13,594 bases of DNA from an uncultured Oscillibacter sp. (GCA_947245315.1 CAMXNV010000034.1:1-13594); one strand, 5' to 3'; shown: positions 1-7,324, counted from the first letter of the stretch. Numbers and translations are program-made. The notes: generated from the sequence alone by a model not told the origin.

Positions 1-2
1 TC

Positions 3-410
3 TCCATGCCCTCCGGGGTGTTCAAGCCCTACGCCGGGGTGTCCACCGGGGTGCTCGTCTTCACCAAGACCGGCCACGGCGGGACGGACAAGGTGTGGTT
101 CTACGACATGCGCTCCGACGGGTTCAGCCTGGACGACAAGCGGACCCAGGTGACGGAGAACGACATTCCGGACGTGGTGGCCCGGTTCCACAGCCTGGCG
201 GAGGAGGAGCGCCGGGAGCGGACGGAGCAGTCCTTCCTGGTGCCCAAGGCGGAGATTGCGGAAAATGGGTATGACCTCTCGATTAATAAGTACAAAAGGA
301 CGGAGTATGTGCCGGTGGAGTATCCGCCTACCAGCGAGATCTTCGCGGAGCTGCGGGAGCTGGAGCGGCAGATCCAGAAGGGGCTGGAGGAGCTGGAGGG
401 GATGGTTTGA
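3..410 (+). CDS. hsdM: Type I restriction-modification methyltransferase subunit HsdM, C-terminal fragment
   Basis: The open frame enters from the left edge (frame of position 3) and stops at TGA 408-410, so only the last 136 or so residues are here; the catalytic N6-adenine methylase motifs would be upstream. The visible part begins with the PSGVFKPYAGVSTGVLVFTK stretch, followed by VWFYDM and a G(F/Y)SLDDKR motif, which is the characteristic end of the HsdM N6-adenine methylase core. A charged helical tail (TSEIFAELRELERQIQKGLE) follows, the part that packs against HsdS in known type I enzymes. HsdM methylates adenine in the bipartite site chosen by HsdS, protecting host DNA from HsdR. Its stop codon overlaps the hsdS ATG by one base, so the two are translationally coupled. 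Identification is confident; the internal ATG at 6 is not the real start. Confidence 0.93.
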   Translation, partial: SMPSGVFKPYAGVSTGVLVFTKTGHGGTDKVWFYDMRSDGFSLDDKRTQVTENDIPDVVARFHSLAEEERRERTEQSFLVPKAEIAENGYDLSINKYKRTEYVPVEYPPTSEIFAELRELERQIQKGLEELEGMV

Positions 411-1483
411 TGGCGAGGTTGGATGAACTTTGCGTAAAGGCGTCCTCTAACATAGCGCAAAAGGACCTGGAGCACAACAACGGCGACTATCCCATTTTTG
501 GAGCCAGCGGATTGATTAAGTACGTAGATTTTTACCAGCAGGAACAGCCCTATATCGCCGTCGTTAAAGACGGGGCAGGTGTGGGGCGGGTTATGAGGTT
601 GCCGGGGAAATCGTCTGTCATTGGAACGATGCAATATATCATTCCAAACAAAGGTGTCAGTATTCCCTATTTGGCTTATGCTATGGAGCACATGAACCTG
701 GCGCGATACTATACCGGCGCAACAATTCCGCATATTTATTTCAAGGACTACGCCCGAGAATCATTGCGGGATCATAGCGTAGAAGAACAGAGCCATATTG
801 CGTCTGTGCTGGATCGGATTACGCAGCTGATCTCTCTCCGAGAGCAACAGTTGGCCAAGCTGGACGAGCTGGTCAAGGCGCGGTTTGTGGAGATGTTTGG
901 GGACATCGTCGAAATCGTACCACTGTCACATTATATTGCATCTCTTTCAGCAGGCAAAAGTCTCGCCGGAGAAGAAAAATGTACGAATAAAGTGCTGAAA
1001 ACAGGAGCAGCCACTTATAACGAATTTGATCCTACGCAAGTCAAAAATTTGCCAATTGACTATATACCCCCAGTGGAACATCTGATAAATACAGGTGATG
1101 TAATCATCAGCAGAATGAATACTGCCGAGTTAGTTGGTGCAACTGCATATGTTTGGGAAGCCCCTCTAAATACCTATCTTCCAGACAGATTGTGGAGGGC
1201 AGAATTAAAAAGCGATGTATCTCCTATTTTTATCTGGCAATTGCTCATTCAAAAAGACACCAAAGAAAATATTCGTAAAATTGCATCCGGAACAAGTGGG
1301 AGTATGAAAAATATTTCTAAATCAGGGCTATTAGGTATATATGTAAAAAAAATCAGTAGTAGCCAACAATCTGCATTTTCAAATTTTGTCGAGCGGATTC
1401 ATAAACAAAAGTTGACAATCCAGCAGAGCTTAGATAAACTAGAGATGTTAAAAAAATCGCTGATGCAGGAGTACTTTGGGTGA
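410..1483 (+). CDS. hsdS: Type I restriction-modification specificity subunit HsdS (copy 1)
   Basis: This is the 357-residue DNA-recognition subunit that selects the bipartite target for HsdM methylation and HsdR cleavage. It has the usual two-half layout: target-recognition domain 1 (about residues 1-125, with PYIAVVKDGAGVGRVMRLP and TGATIPHIYFKDY), a central helix ending KLDELVKARFVEMFGD (about 150-166), TRD2 (about 167-320, with GDVIISRMNTAELVG and SGTSGSMKNISKS), and a C-terminal helix (KLEMLKKSLMQEYFG). I chose ATG 410 over TTG 407 because GGAGGG lies 10 bases upstream and the start overlaps the hsdM stop (TGATG). The first half is about three quarters identical by eye to the second hsdS at 5353, while TRD2 is unrelated. 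The second half is visibly AT-rich compared with hsdM and hsdR, with different codon choice, suggesting TRD2 exchange or transfer. Confidence 0.93.
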   Translation: MARLDELCVKASSNIAQKDLEHNNGDYPIFGASGLIKYVDFYQQEQPYIAVVKDGAGVGRVMRLPGKSSVIGTMQYIIPNKGVSIPYLAYAMEHMNLARYYTGATIPHIYFKDYARESLRDHSVEEQSHIASVLDRITQLISLREQQLAKLDELVKARFVEMFGDIVEIVPLSHYIASLSAGKSLAGEEKCTNKVLKTGAATYNEFDPTQVKNLPIDYIPPVEHLINTGDVIISRMNTAELVGATAYVWEAPLNTYLPDRLWRAELKSDVSPIFIWQLLIQKDTKENIRKIASGTSGSMKNISKSGLLGIYVKKISSSQQSAFSNFVERIHKQKLTIQQSLDKLEMLKKSLMQEYFG

Positions 1484-1484
1484 A

Positions 1485-1600
1485 CCCTCTCCGCCCCAGT
1501 GTGCGCACTGGGGCACCTCTCCCAAAGGGAGAGGCAAGGCTTGGCTCCCCCTCTGGGGGAGCTGTCACCGCAGCAGGCGGTGACTGAGAGGGCGTCCCCC
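1485..1600. repeat. Palindromic intergenic repeat of four tandem perfect hairpins (copy 1)
   Basis: Filling the gap between hsdS and the DUF559 gene are four perfect stem-loops in a row: 1493-1501/1506-1514 (9 bp, loop TGCG), 1516-1523/1527-1534 (8 bp, loop AAA), 1544-1551/1555-1562 (8 bp, loop TCT) and 1564-1571/1577-1584 (8 bp, loop AGCAG). The outer ends are short inverted repeats, CCCTCTC at left and GAGAGGG at right. None is followed by a T-run, so these are not ordinary terminators. The architecture resembles MITE/REP-like elements common between genes of gut Firmicutes (recalled knowledge, not searched). A 53-base right-hand part recurs inside hsdR at 2402-2454. Function unknown; it may slow or attenuate transcription into the DUF559-hsdR pair. 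Confidence 0.85.
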
Positions 1601-1612
1601 CGGAGGCCAACA

Positions 1613-1984
1613 ATGTCCGTAAAGAAAAACAATCAAATGCTTCCCCGCGCGAAAGAACTGCGCCGCAGTATGACTTCCCAAGAACGAAAACTCTGGTATC
1701 TTTTTTTGCGGGAATACCCAGTTAAAATATATAAACAACGCATAATTGATTCCTTTATTGTTGACTTCTATTGCGCGTCCGCCAAATTGGCAATTGAATT
1801 GGACGGTTCCCAGCACTACACAAAACAGGGTCAGGCCTATGATGCGGAACGCAGTGCCTGCCTCGCCCGATATGGCTTAACGATACTCCGTTTCACAAAT
1901 ACGGACGTTGACAAACATTTTGCTCTGGTTTGCGACACTATCCACACTGCTATTCAAGAGAGGACAATAGGTGACCCACCATGA
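1613..1984 (+). CDS. DUF559 domain protein (Vsr-like endonuclease fold)
   Basis: The 123-residue product matches the DUF559 pattern throughout: RRSMTSQERKLWYLFLRE (about 17-34), a basic stretch, then FIVDFYCASAKLAIELDGSQH (48-68), DAERSACLARYGLTILRF (77-94) and a final helix. In this family the fold is related to Vsr/PD-(D/E)xK nucleases; candidate metal-site residues here are E24, D51, E62, D64 and H68. ATG 1613 is preferred because GGAGG (1602-1606) sits just upstream; the frame extends further 5' only through the palindromic repeat. The stop overlaps the hsdR start (ATGA at 1981-1984), so it is translationally coupled to hsdR. DUF559 genes occur in many contexts and no specific role in restriction is established; a helper nuclease is inference. 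GC is lower than in hsdR, suggesting separate acquisition. Confidence 0.85.
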   Translation: MSVKKNNQMLPRAKELRRSMTSQERKLWYLFLREYPVKIYKQRIIDSFIVDFYCASAKLAIELDGSQHYTKQGQAYDAERSACLARYGLTILRFTNTDVDKHFALVCDTIHTAIQERTIGDPP

Positions 1985-4900
1985 CCAACTTCGACCACCT
2001 CCTCCCCGACCCTGACTTTGCCTCCTTCGCCCCGGCGGCGGTGGCGGCGGAAAAGATCTACCAGATTTCCCCCGCCGACTGCGTCCTGACCTGCCGCCGC
2101 TGCCTGGAGGCCGCCGTCAAATGGATGTACTCCGTGGACGCCGGCCTCACCCTGACCTACGACAAGCGCCTGGCGGTGCTCATGGACGGCGGGGACTTCC
2201 GGGAGATCGTCGGGCCGGACCTCTGGAGGCGGCTGAAGCTGATCCGCACCCTGGGCAACAGCGCCGCCCACGACGGCGGCAAAAAGCTCACCCGCCCCCA
2301 GGCCGCCCTCTGCCTGGAGAACCTTTACGTCTTCCTGGACTTCGTATCCTACTGCTACGGCAGGGACTACATAGAGCGCCCCTTCGATCCCTCCCTTCTT
2401 GCCTCCCCCTCCGGGGGAGGTGGCGCCGCCGCGGGCGGTGACGGAGAGGGCGTCAAAAGCGCCCCCGAGGTGGACCTGGAGGCCCTCATCGAGGAGAACA
2501 AGGCCCTCAAGGCCCAGCTCACCGCCCGCCGGGAGGAGCAGCAGCTCACCTACGTCCCCAAGCCCCTGGACCTCTCCGAGTACGAGACCCGGAAGATCTA
2601 CATCGACGCCATGCTCCTGGACGCCGGGTGGACCGAGGGCAGGGACTGGCTCAACGAGGTCCCCCTCTCCGGCATGCCCAGCAAGAGCGGCGAGGGCCGG
2701 GCGGACTACGTCTTCTACGGCGACGACGGGAAGCCCCTGGCCCTGCTGGAGGCCAAGCGGGCCTGCGCCGGCGTGGCCCAGGGCCGCCAGCAGGCCAAGC
2801 TCTACGCCGACATCCTGGAGCGGCAGCACGGCCGCCGCCCGGTGGTCTTCCTCTCCAACGGCTTCGAGACCCGCATCCTCGACGGGCGCTATCCCGAGCG
2901 GAAGGTGGCCGGGGTCTACTCCAAGCGGGACCTGGAGAAGCTGGTGAACCTGCGGTCCATGGGGCGGAGCCTCTCCGGCGCGGAGGTGAACAAGGCCATC
3001 GCCGGGCGCTATTACCAGGAGGCGGCCATCCAGGCCGTCTGCGAGGCTTTTGACCGGCGGAACCGCCGGAAGGCCCTGCTGGTCATGGCCACGGGCTCCG
3101 GGAAGACCCGGACGGTCATCGCCCTGTGCGACGTGCTTCTGCGGCACGGGTGGGTGAAGAACATCCTGTTCCTGGCGGACCGGAACGCCCTGGTCACCCA
3201 GGCGAAGCGGAGCTTTGTCAAGCTGCTGCCGGACCTGTCCGTCACCAACCTCTGCGAGGAAAGGGACAATTATACGGCTCACTGTGTCCTGTCCACCTAC
3301 CAAACCATGATGAACTGCATCGATGGGGCGGCGGATGAGCGGGGCAAAATTTTCACCTGCGGCCATTTCGACCTGGTCATCTGCGATGAGGCCCACCGCT
3401 CCATCTACAACAAATACAGGGATATCTTCACCTACTTCGACGCCCCCCTGGTAGGCCTCACCGCCACGCCCAAGGACGAGATCGACAAAAATACCTATGA
3501 GATCTTCGAGCTGGAGAGCGGCGTGCCCACCTATGGCTACGACCTGGCCCAGGCGGTGGACGACGGTTTCCTGGCGGATTTTCTCTCCGTGGAAACCACG
3601 CTGAAATTCCCGGAGGAGGGCATTGTGTACGACAAGCTCTCCGACGAGGACAAGGCCACCTATGAGGAGACCTTCAGCCGGGACAGCAACCTGCCGGACA
3701 GCATCCCCTCCTCCGCCCTGAACCAGTGGGTCTTCAACGAGGACACCATCCGCCAGGCCCTCCACATCCTCATGACCAACGGCCTGAAAGTGGACTACGG
3801 AGCCAAGCTGGGCAAGACCATCATCTTTGCGAAAAACCATGACCACGCGGAAAAAATCCTGGAGGTCTTCGGCAAGGCCTACCCGGAGCTGCCGGGCTTC
3901 GCCGCCGTCATCGACAACCGGACGGAGTACGCCCAGGCGGCCATCGACGAGTTCTCCGAGGCGGGGAAGCCGCCCCAGATCGCCATCTCCGTGGACATGC
4001 TGGACACGGGCATCGACGTGCCGGAGATTCTGAACCTGGTCTTTTTCAAGAAGGTCATGAGCCGGGCCAAGTTCTGGCAGATGATCGGCCGGGGGACCCG
4101 GCTGTGCCCGGGGCTCATCGACGGGGCGGACAAGAAAAAATTCTACATCTTCGACTTCTGTGGCAACTTCGAGTTCTTCCGCATGAGCAAGGGCAAAGCC
4201 GCCCCCGCCCAGCTGTCCCTGCCGGGGGCGCTGTTCAGGCTGAAAGCCCAGATTGTCCTGCAATTGCAGGAGCCGGAGTTTCAGACGGAGGAGCCGGCGG
4301 CCTTCCGGGCGGCGCTGGCGGCGGACCTGGTCCGCAAGGTAAACGAGCTGAACCGGGAGAACTTCGCCGTCCGGCAGCACCTGAAATACGTGGAGCGCTT
4401 CTCCAAGCCGGAGGGCTTCGCCGCCCTCACCTACGAGGACACGCTGCACATAGAGGAAGAGCTGGCCCCGCTGATCCAGCCGGACCCGGAGAATCCCAAG
4501 GCGCTGCGCTTCGACGCGCTGCTCTACGGCCTGGAGCTGGCCCTCCTGGCGGGGAAGCCCTGCGCCCGGGCCCGGGGGGACCTGCTGGGGAAGGTCCGGG
4601 CCCTGGCGAAGCTGTCCAGCATCCCGGAGGTGGCGGCCCGGGCGGAGCTCATGGACCGGCTGCTGCACACGGATTTTCTGGAGTCCGCCGGAGTGGGCGA
4701 GCTGGAGCGGATCCGGACGGAGCTGCGGGACCTGATGAAGTACGTCTCCCCCGAGCATCTGCGCTATGACACGAATTTCAACGATGAGATTCTGTCCATC
4801 GAGTGGCGGAAATCCGAGCTGGAAAACGACGACCTGAAAAACTACAAGGCCAAGGCAGAGTTCTACCTCCGGCAGCACCAGGACGAGGCCGCCGTCGCCA

Positions 4901-5295
4901 AGCTCAGGGGCAACATCCCCCTGACGGAGGCCGACGTCGCCGCCCTGGAACGCATCCTTTGGAGCGAGGTAGGCACGCGGCAGGAATACGAGGCGGAGCT
5001 GGGGGCCAAGCCCCTGGGGGAGTTCGTCCGGGAGATCGTGGGGCTGGACATGAGCGCGGCCAAGGCGGCCTTTGCGGAGTACCTGAACGGCTCCAGCCTG
5101 GACAGCCGCCAGATTTATTTCGTCAACCAGATCGTGGAGTACATCGTCCGCAACGGCCTGATGAAGGACCTGTCGGTCCTCCAGGGCCCGCCGTTCACCG
5201 ACAAGGGCAGCGTGGTGGAGGTGTTCTCGGATCTGGGCGTCTGGCTGGGTATCCGGAAGGTGATCGAGGGGATCAACCGAAATGCCCTGGTATAG
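1981..5295 (+). CDS. hsdR: Type I restriction endonuclease/translocase subunit HsdR, EcoEI-like, with N-terminal DUF4145
   Basis: At 1104 residues this is the motor and nuclease subunit, which cuts unmodified DNA after ATP-driven translocation. Domains in order: DUF4145-like N-terminus (about 1-130, with CRRCLEAAVKWMY and IRTLGNSAAHDGG); a Gly/Ala linker (137-160) encoded by a repeat element; a short coiled coil (EALIEENKALKAQL); a PD-(D/E)xK nuclease domain with D242 and E257-A-K259; SF2 helicase with Walker A ATGSGKT (370-376), DEAH (469-472), TATP (494-497) and QMIGRGTR (700-707); a helical region; and a C-terminal EcoEI_R_C-like end (QIYFVNQIVEYIVRNGLM). All catalytic motifs are intact, so it should be active. 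The start overlaps the DUF559 stop, with a weak GGTGA site upstream. High-GC codon use matches the host. The family assignment is secure. Confidence 0.96.
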   Translation: MTNFDHLLPDPDFASFAPAAVAAEKIYQISPADCVLTCRRCLEAAVKWMYSVDAGLTLTYDKRLAVLMDGGDFREIVGPDLWRRLKLIRTLGNSAAHDGGKKLTRPQAALCLENLYVFLDFVSYCYGRDYIERPFDPSLLASPSGGGGAAAGGDGEGVKSAPEVDLEALIEENKALKAQLTARREEQQLTYVPKPLDLSEYETRKIYIDAMLLDAGWTEGRDWLNEVPLSGMPSKSGEGRADYVFYGDDGKPLALLEAKRACAGVAQGRQQAKLYADILERQHGRRPVVFLSNGFETRILDGRYPERKVAGVYSKRDLEKLVNLRSMGRSLSGAEVNKAIAGRYYQEAAIQAVCEAFDRRNRRKALLVMATGSGKTRTVIALCDVLLRHGWVKNILFLADRNALVTQAKRSFVKLLPDLSVTNLCEERDNYTAHCVLSTYQTMMNCIDGAADERGKIFTCGHFDLVICDEAHRSIYNKYRDIFTYFDAPLVGLTATPKDEIDKNTYEIFELESGVPTYGYDLAQAVDDGFLADFLSVETTLKFPEEGIVYDKLSDEDKATYEETFSRDSNLPDSIPSSALNQWVFNEDTIRQALHILMTNGLKVDYGAKLGKTIIFAKNHDHAEKILEVFGKAYPELPGFAAVIDNRTEYAQAAIDEFSEAGKPPQIAISVDMLDTGIDVPEILNLVFFKKVMSRAKFWQMIGRGTRLCPGLIDGADKKKFYIFDFCGNFEFFRMSKGKAAPAQLSLPGALFRLKAQIVLQLQEPEFQTEEPAAFRAALAADLVRKVNELNRENFAVRQHLKYVERFSKPEGFAALTYEDTLHIEEELAPLIQPDPENPKALRFDALLYGLELALLAGKPCARARGDLLGKVRALAKLSSIPEVAARAELMDRLLHTDFLESAGVGELERIRTELRDLMKYVSPEHLRYDTNFNDEILSIEWRKSELENDDLKNYKAKAEFYLRQHQDEAAVAKLRGNIPLTEADVAALERILWSEVGTRQEYEAELGAKPLGEFVREIVGLDMSAAKAAFAEYLNGSSLDSRQIYFVNQIVEYIVRNGLMKDLSVLQGPPFTDKGSVVEVFSDLGVWLGIRKVIEGINRNALV
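2402..2454. repeat. Partial palindromic repeat inside hsdR (copy 2)
   Basis: This 53-base stretch aligns without gaps to 1544-1596 with 45 identical positions by eye, ending in the shared GAGAGGGCGTC. Hairpin 2402-2409/2413-2420 is perfect, and its outer pair is swapped relative to copy 1 (C-G instead of G-C), a compensatory change that keeps the stem. The second stem (2422-2429/2435-2442) keeps its pairing with one wobble and one mismatch. It is read in frame as part of hsdR (residues about 141-158, Gly/Ala-rich). Confidence 0.8.
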
Positions 5296-5352
5296 CGAAA
5301 GGGAAACGCATGGGCGCTCTGCGGCCCGGCGGAAGCGGGGGGAAGGAATCGT

Positions 5353-6366
5353 ATGACGGTGCGGCTGGACGCGCTTTGCAGGAAAGCGTCCTCCAACGTT
5401 GCCCAGAAGGACCTGGAGCAGCGAGACGGCGCCTATCCCATTTTCGGGGCCGGAGGGCTGATTAAATACGTGGACTTCTACCAGCAGGAGAGGCCCTATA
5501 TTGCGGTCGTAAAGGACGGAGCCGGGGTGGGCCGGGTAATGCGGCTGCCGGGGAAGTCGTCCGTCATCGGGACCATGCAGTATATTCTTCCCAACGAGGG
5601 CGTCAGCGTTTCCTACCTGGCCTATGCCATGGAGCACCTGGACCTGGCCAGGCACTGCACCGGCGCGACCATTCCGCACATCTATTTCAGGGACTATGGC
5701 CGGGAAACGCTGCGGAGCCACAGCCCGGAGGAACAGCGCCGCATCGCGGCCGTGCTGGACCAGGCCGTGGGGCTGGCGGTCCTTCGCAGGCGGCAGCTTG
5801 ATAAGCTGGATGAGCTGATTCGGGCGCGGTTTTTTGAGATGTTTGGGGACCCAATTGCAAATTCCAAAAATTTGCCCGTCAAACGCCTCGTGGATGTGGT
5901 TACGCTGCAAAGAGGCTATGACCTGCCGGTGCAAAACAGAAACGCGGACGGCAGTATCCCCGTCTATGGCTCCAATGGGATACTGGGGCATCATGGCGAG
6001 GCAAAATCGTCGAATGGCGTCGTCACCGGCCGCTCAGGGACAATCGGGAGGGTATACTATTGTAAAGGGCCCTTTTGGCCGCTGAATACCACGCTTTTCT
6101 CTGTGGAAACATATGGCAATGATATTGTTTATCTCTCCTATTTGCTCAGTTACTTTGGTCTGGAGCGCTTCCATGACGGCACCGGGGTCCCAACGCTGAA
6201 CCGTAATGTCATTCATAAAGAGAAGATCATCGACGTGCCGGTTTCCCGGCAAGCCGTGTTTTCCTCTTTCGTTCAGCAGATCGAGCAATTGAAGCTGTCC
6301 ATCCGGCAGAGCTTGGCCCAGCTGGAGACATTAAAAAAATCCCTGATGCAGCAGTACTTCGGCTGA
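5353..6366 (+). CDS. hsdS: Type I restriction-modification specificity subunit HsdS (copy 2)
   Basis: The 337-residue protein is a second specificity subunit, 57 bases downstream of hsdR. TRD1 and the central helix (about 1-166, ending KLDELIRARFFEMFGD) closely match the first HsdS, including PYIAVVKDGAGVGRVMRLP and TGATIPHIYF. TRD2 (about 167-305) is different, with VVTGRSGTIGRVYY and GTGVPTLNRNVI, the usual signature of a functional recognition domain. The C-terminal helix (LETLKKSLMQQYFG) is again shared. ATG 5353 has GGGGGAAGGA upstream. Since no second hsdM is present, both HsdS proteins probably compete for the same HsdM and HsdR, giving one common half-site and two alternative second half-sites (inference). 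The two first halves differ at many third codon positions, so the duplication is not recent. Codon use is GC-rich, closer to hsdR than to copy 1. Confidence 0.93.
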   Translation: MTVRLDALCRKASSNVAQKDLEQRDGAYPIFGAGGLIKYVDFYQQERPYIAVVKDGAGVGRVMRLPGKSSVIGTMQYILPNEGVSVSYLAYAMEHLDLARHCTGATIPHIYFRDYGRETLRSHSPEEQRRIAAVLDQAVGLAVLRRRQLDKLDELIRARFFEMFGDPIANSKNLPVKRLVDVVTLQRGYDLPVQNRNADGSIPVYGSNGILGHHGEAKSSNGVVTGRSGTIGRVYYCKGPFWPLNTTLFSVETYGNDIVYLSYLLSYFGLERFHDGTGVPTLNRNVIHKEKIIDVPVSRQAVFSSFVQQIEQLKLSIRQSLAQLETLKKSLMQQYFG

Positions 6367-6400
6367 CGCCGGGCCAAGAAAAAATTACCGGCGGAAAAAC

Positions 6401-6430
6401 GGCATATTCGCGCCTTTTCGAGTCAAACTA
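6401..6430 (+). promoter_or_regulatory. Candidate SigG (forespore) promoter for the spore protein gene
   Basis: GGCATA at 6401-6406 and CAAACTA at 6424-6430 are separated by 17 bases. They fit the SigG pattern of GHATR in the -35 region and CATnnTA-like in the -10 region, with one mismatch in the -10. The ATG of the spore protein lies 55 bases further on. Forespore SigG expression is what is known for alpha/beta SASP genes; the site itself is a pattern match by eye. Confidence 0.5.
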
Positions 6431-6485
6431 TGCTCGCGATACCCAATCACCCACGTTTGATTTGATGAAAAGGAGAGATTCAATT

Positions 6486-6683
6486 ATGTCTAGCAAGAAC
6501 ACCAACAAGCTCAATGTCCCCGAGGCCCGGAGCGCCATGGATAAGTTCAAGATGGAGGCTGCTTCTGAGGTGGGCGTCAACCTGAAGGAAGGCTACAACG
6601 GCGACCTGACCAGCCGCGAGGCCGGTTCCGTCGGCGGCCAGATGGTCAAGAAGATGATCGAGTCCTACGAGAAGTCCCTGTAA
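6486..6683 (+). CDS. Alpha/beta-type small acid-soluble spore protein (SASP)
   Basis: The 65-residue protein has the family's two conserved blocks: a central KMEAASEVGVNL (about 31-42), which contains the germination-protease cleavage region (normally E followed by I/A-A-S-E), and LTSREAGSVGGQMVKKMIE (51-69 region of the family, 41-59 here). Such proteins coat DNA in the dormant forespore, hold it in an A-like form and protect it from UV and heat; they are degraded at germination as an amino-acid source. ATG 6486 is preceded by AAAAGGAGAG at ideal spacing; an upstream in-frame ATG at 6462 would swallow that site and is rejected. It is flanked by a likely SigG promoter and a hairpin terminator, so it is a single-gene unit. 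Which ssp paralogue it corresponds to cannot be told. Confidence 0.95.
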   Translation: MSSKNTNKLNVPEARSAMDKFKMEAASEVGVNLKEGYNGDLTSREAGSVGGQMVKKMIESYEKSL

Positions 6684-6700
6684 CTTCCCGCTGGAACAAA

Positions 6701-6728
6701 GGGGGAGAGGCAGCCGCCTCTCCCCCCC
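6701..6728. terminator. Bidirectional hairpin terminator between the SASP gene and dpaB
   Basis: An 11-bp perfect stem (6701-6711 with 6716-6726, loop AGCC) sits 17 bases after the SASP stop and 12 bases beyond the dpaB stop on the other strand. On + it is followed by CCTTCTTAT, a weak T-run; on - it is followed by TTTGTT. It probably serves both convergent genes. Confidence 0.8.
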
Positions 6729-6738
6729 TTCTTATACC

Positions 6739-7314
6739 TCACCGCAGCAAAATCGGCTGTATCTGCTCCCCCCGAAGGGCAGCGTCCACGGTCTCCGGCA
6801 GCTTCGAAAAGTCCGCCACCAGAGAACTGGGCTTCTGCTCGGCATTATCCTGCCCGAAGGGCACAAAATAGTAATTCCGCCGGACCAGCAGCTCGCCGAT
6901 GTTCCGGGCGCCCGCCGCCAGCCCGTCGTTGCTGGACACCGCCACCACCACCGGCCTGCCGTTCCGCAGGTGGGACTTGGCGGCCATGGTCACCGACGTG
7001 TCCGCGATGCCCGCCGCCAGCTTGGCGATGGTGTTCCCCGTGGCCGGGGCGATCACCAGCACATCCAGCAGCCCCTTGGGCCCGATGGGCTCCACCGACG
7101 GGATATCCAGCAGCGCCTCGTTCCCCGTCAGGTCCTCCAGCCGCTCCAGCAGGTCCTCCGACGTGCCGAAGCGGGTATCCGTAAAGGCGGAAATCTCCGA
7201 GACGATGGGAATCACCGTCTCGTAAATCTCCGTCAGCGCCTCCAGCGCCTTCAGCACCCTCTCGTGGGTGCAGAAGGAGCCGCAGACCGCAAAACCGACC
7301 CGTTCCTTGCGCAT
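6739..7314 (-). CDS. dpaB: Dipicolinate synthase subunit B (SpoVFB)
   Basis: The 191-residue product is a flavoprotein-fold protein of the SpoVFB family: GFAVCGSFCTHERVLKALE at the N-terminus, the VIAPATGNTIAKLAAGIADT flavoprotein signature (about 111-130), SHLRNGRPVVVAVSSNDGL, and a NYYFVPFGQD segment. With DpaA it makes pyridine-2,6-dicarboxylate from the lysine-pathway intermediate 4-hydroxy-tetrahydrodipicolinate in the mother cell; dipicolinate then loads the spore core with calcium. The length is close to the Bacillus subtilis protein (about 200). The start at 7314 has GAGGTGAC upstream; the longer frame up to 7446 is only overlap with dpaA. Ten bases separate it from dpaA, so the two form an operon. 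The family assignment is confident. Confidence 0.95.
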   Translation of the reverse strand: MRKERVGFAVCGSFCTHERVLKALEALTEIYETVIPIVSEISAFTDTRFGTSEDLLERLEDLTGNEALLDIPSVEPIGPKGLLDVLVIAPATGNTIAKLAAGIADTSVTMAAKSHLRNGRPVVVAVSSNDGLAAGARNIGELLVRRNYYFVPFGQDNAEQKPSSLVADFSKLPETVDAALRGEQIQPILLR

Positions 7315-7324
7315 ACAGGTCACC

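Noticed and set aside
407..409. TTG start for the first hsdS
   Set aside because: ATG three bases later has better spacing to GGAGGG and is the preferred initiation codon.
1493..1584. Hairpins after hsdS as a rho-independent terminator
   Set aside because: No T-run follows any of the four stems, and the operon continues on the same strand.
1485..1600. CRISPR-like repeats
   Set aside because: The hairpins differ in sequence and no regular repeat-spacer pattern occurs anywhere in the window.
1499..1612. Upstream extension of the DUF559 gene through the palindromic repeat
   Set aside because: The extension would translate the repeat; ATG 1613 has a GGAGG site and begins the conserved domain.
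1954..5994. Very long open frame (1346 codons) on the minus strand opposite hsdR
   Set aside because: It is antisense to hsdR, which has every expected motif. Its residue composition (rich in G, L, V, Q, H, P) is what GC-rich codon bias produces in a shadow frame.
6462..6485. Earlier ATG for the SASP gene
   Set aside because: It would place the clear AAAAGGAGAG ribosome site inside the gene and add residues not found in the family.
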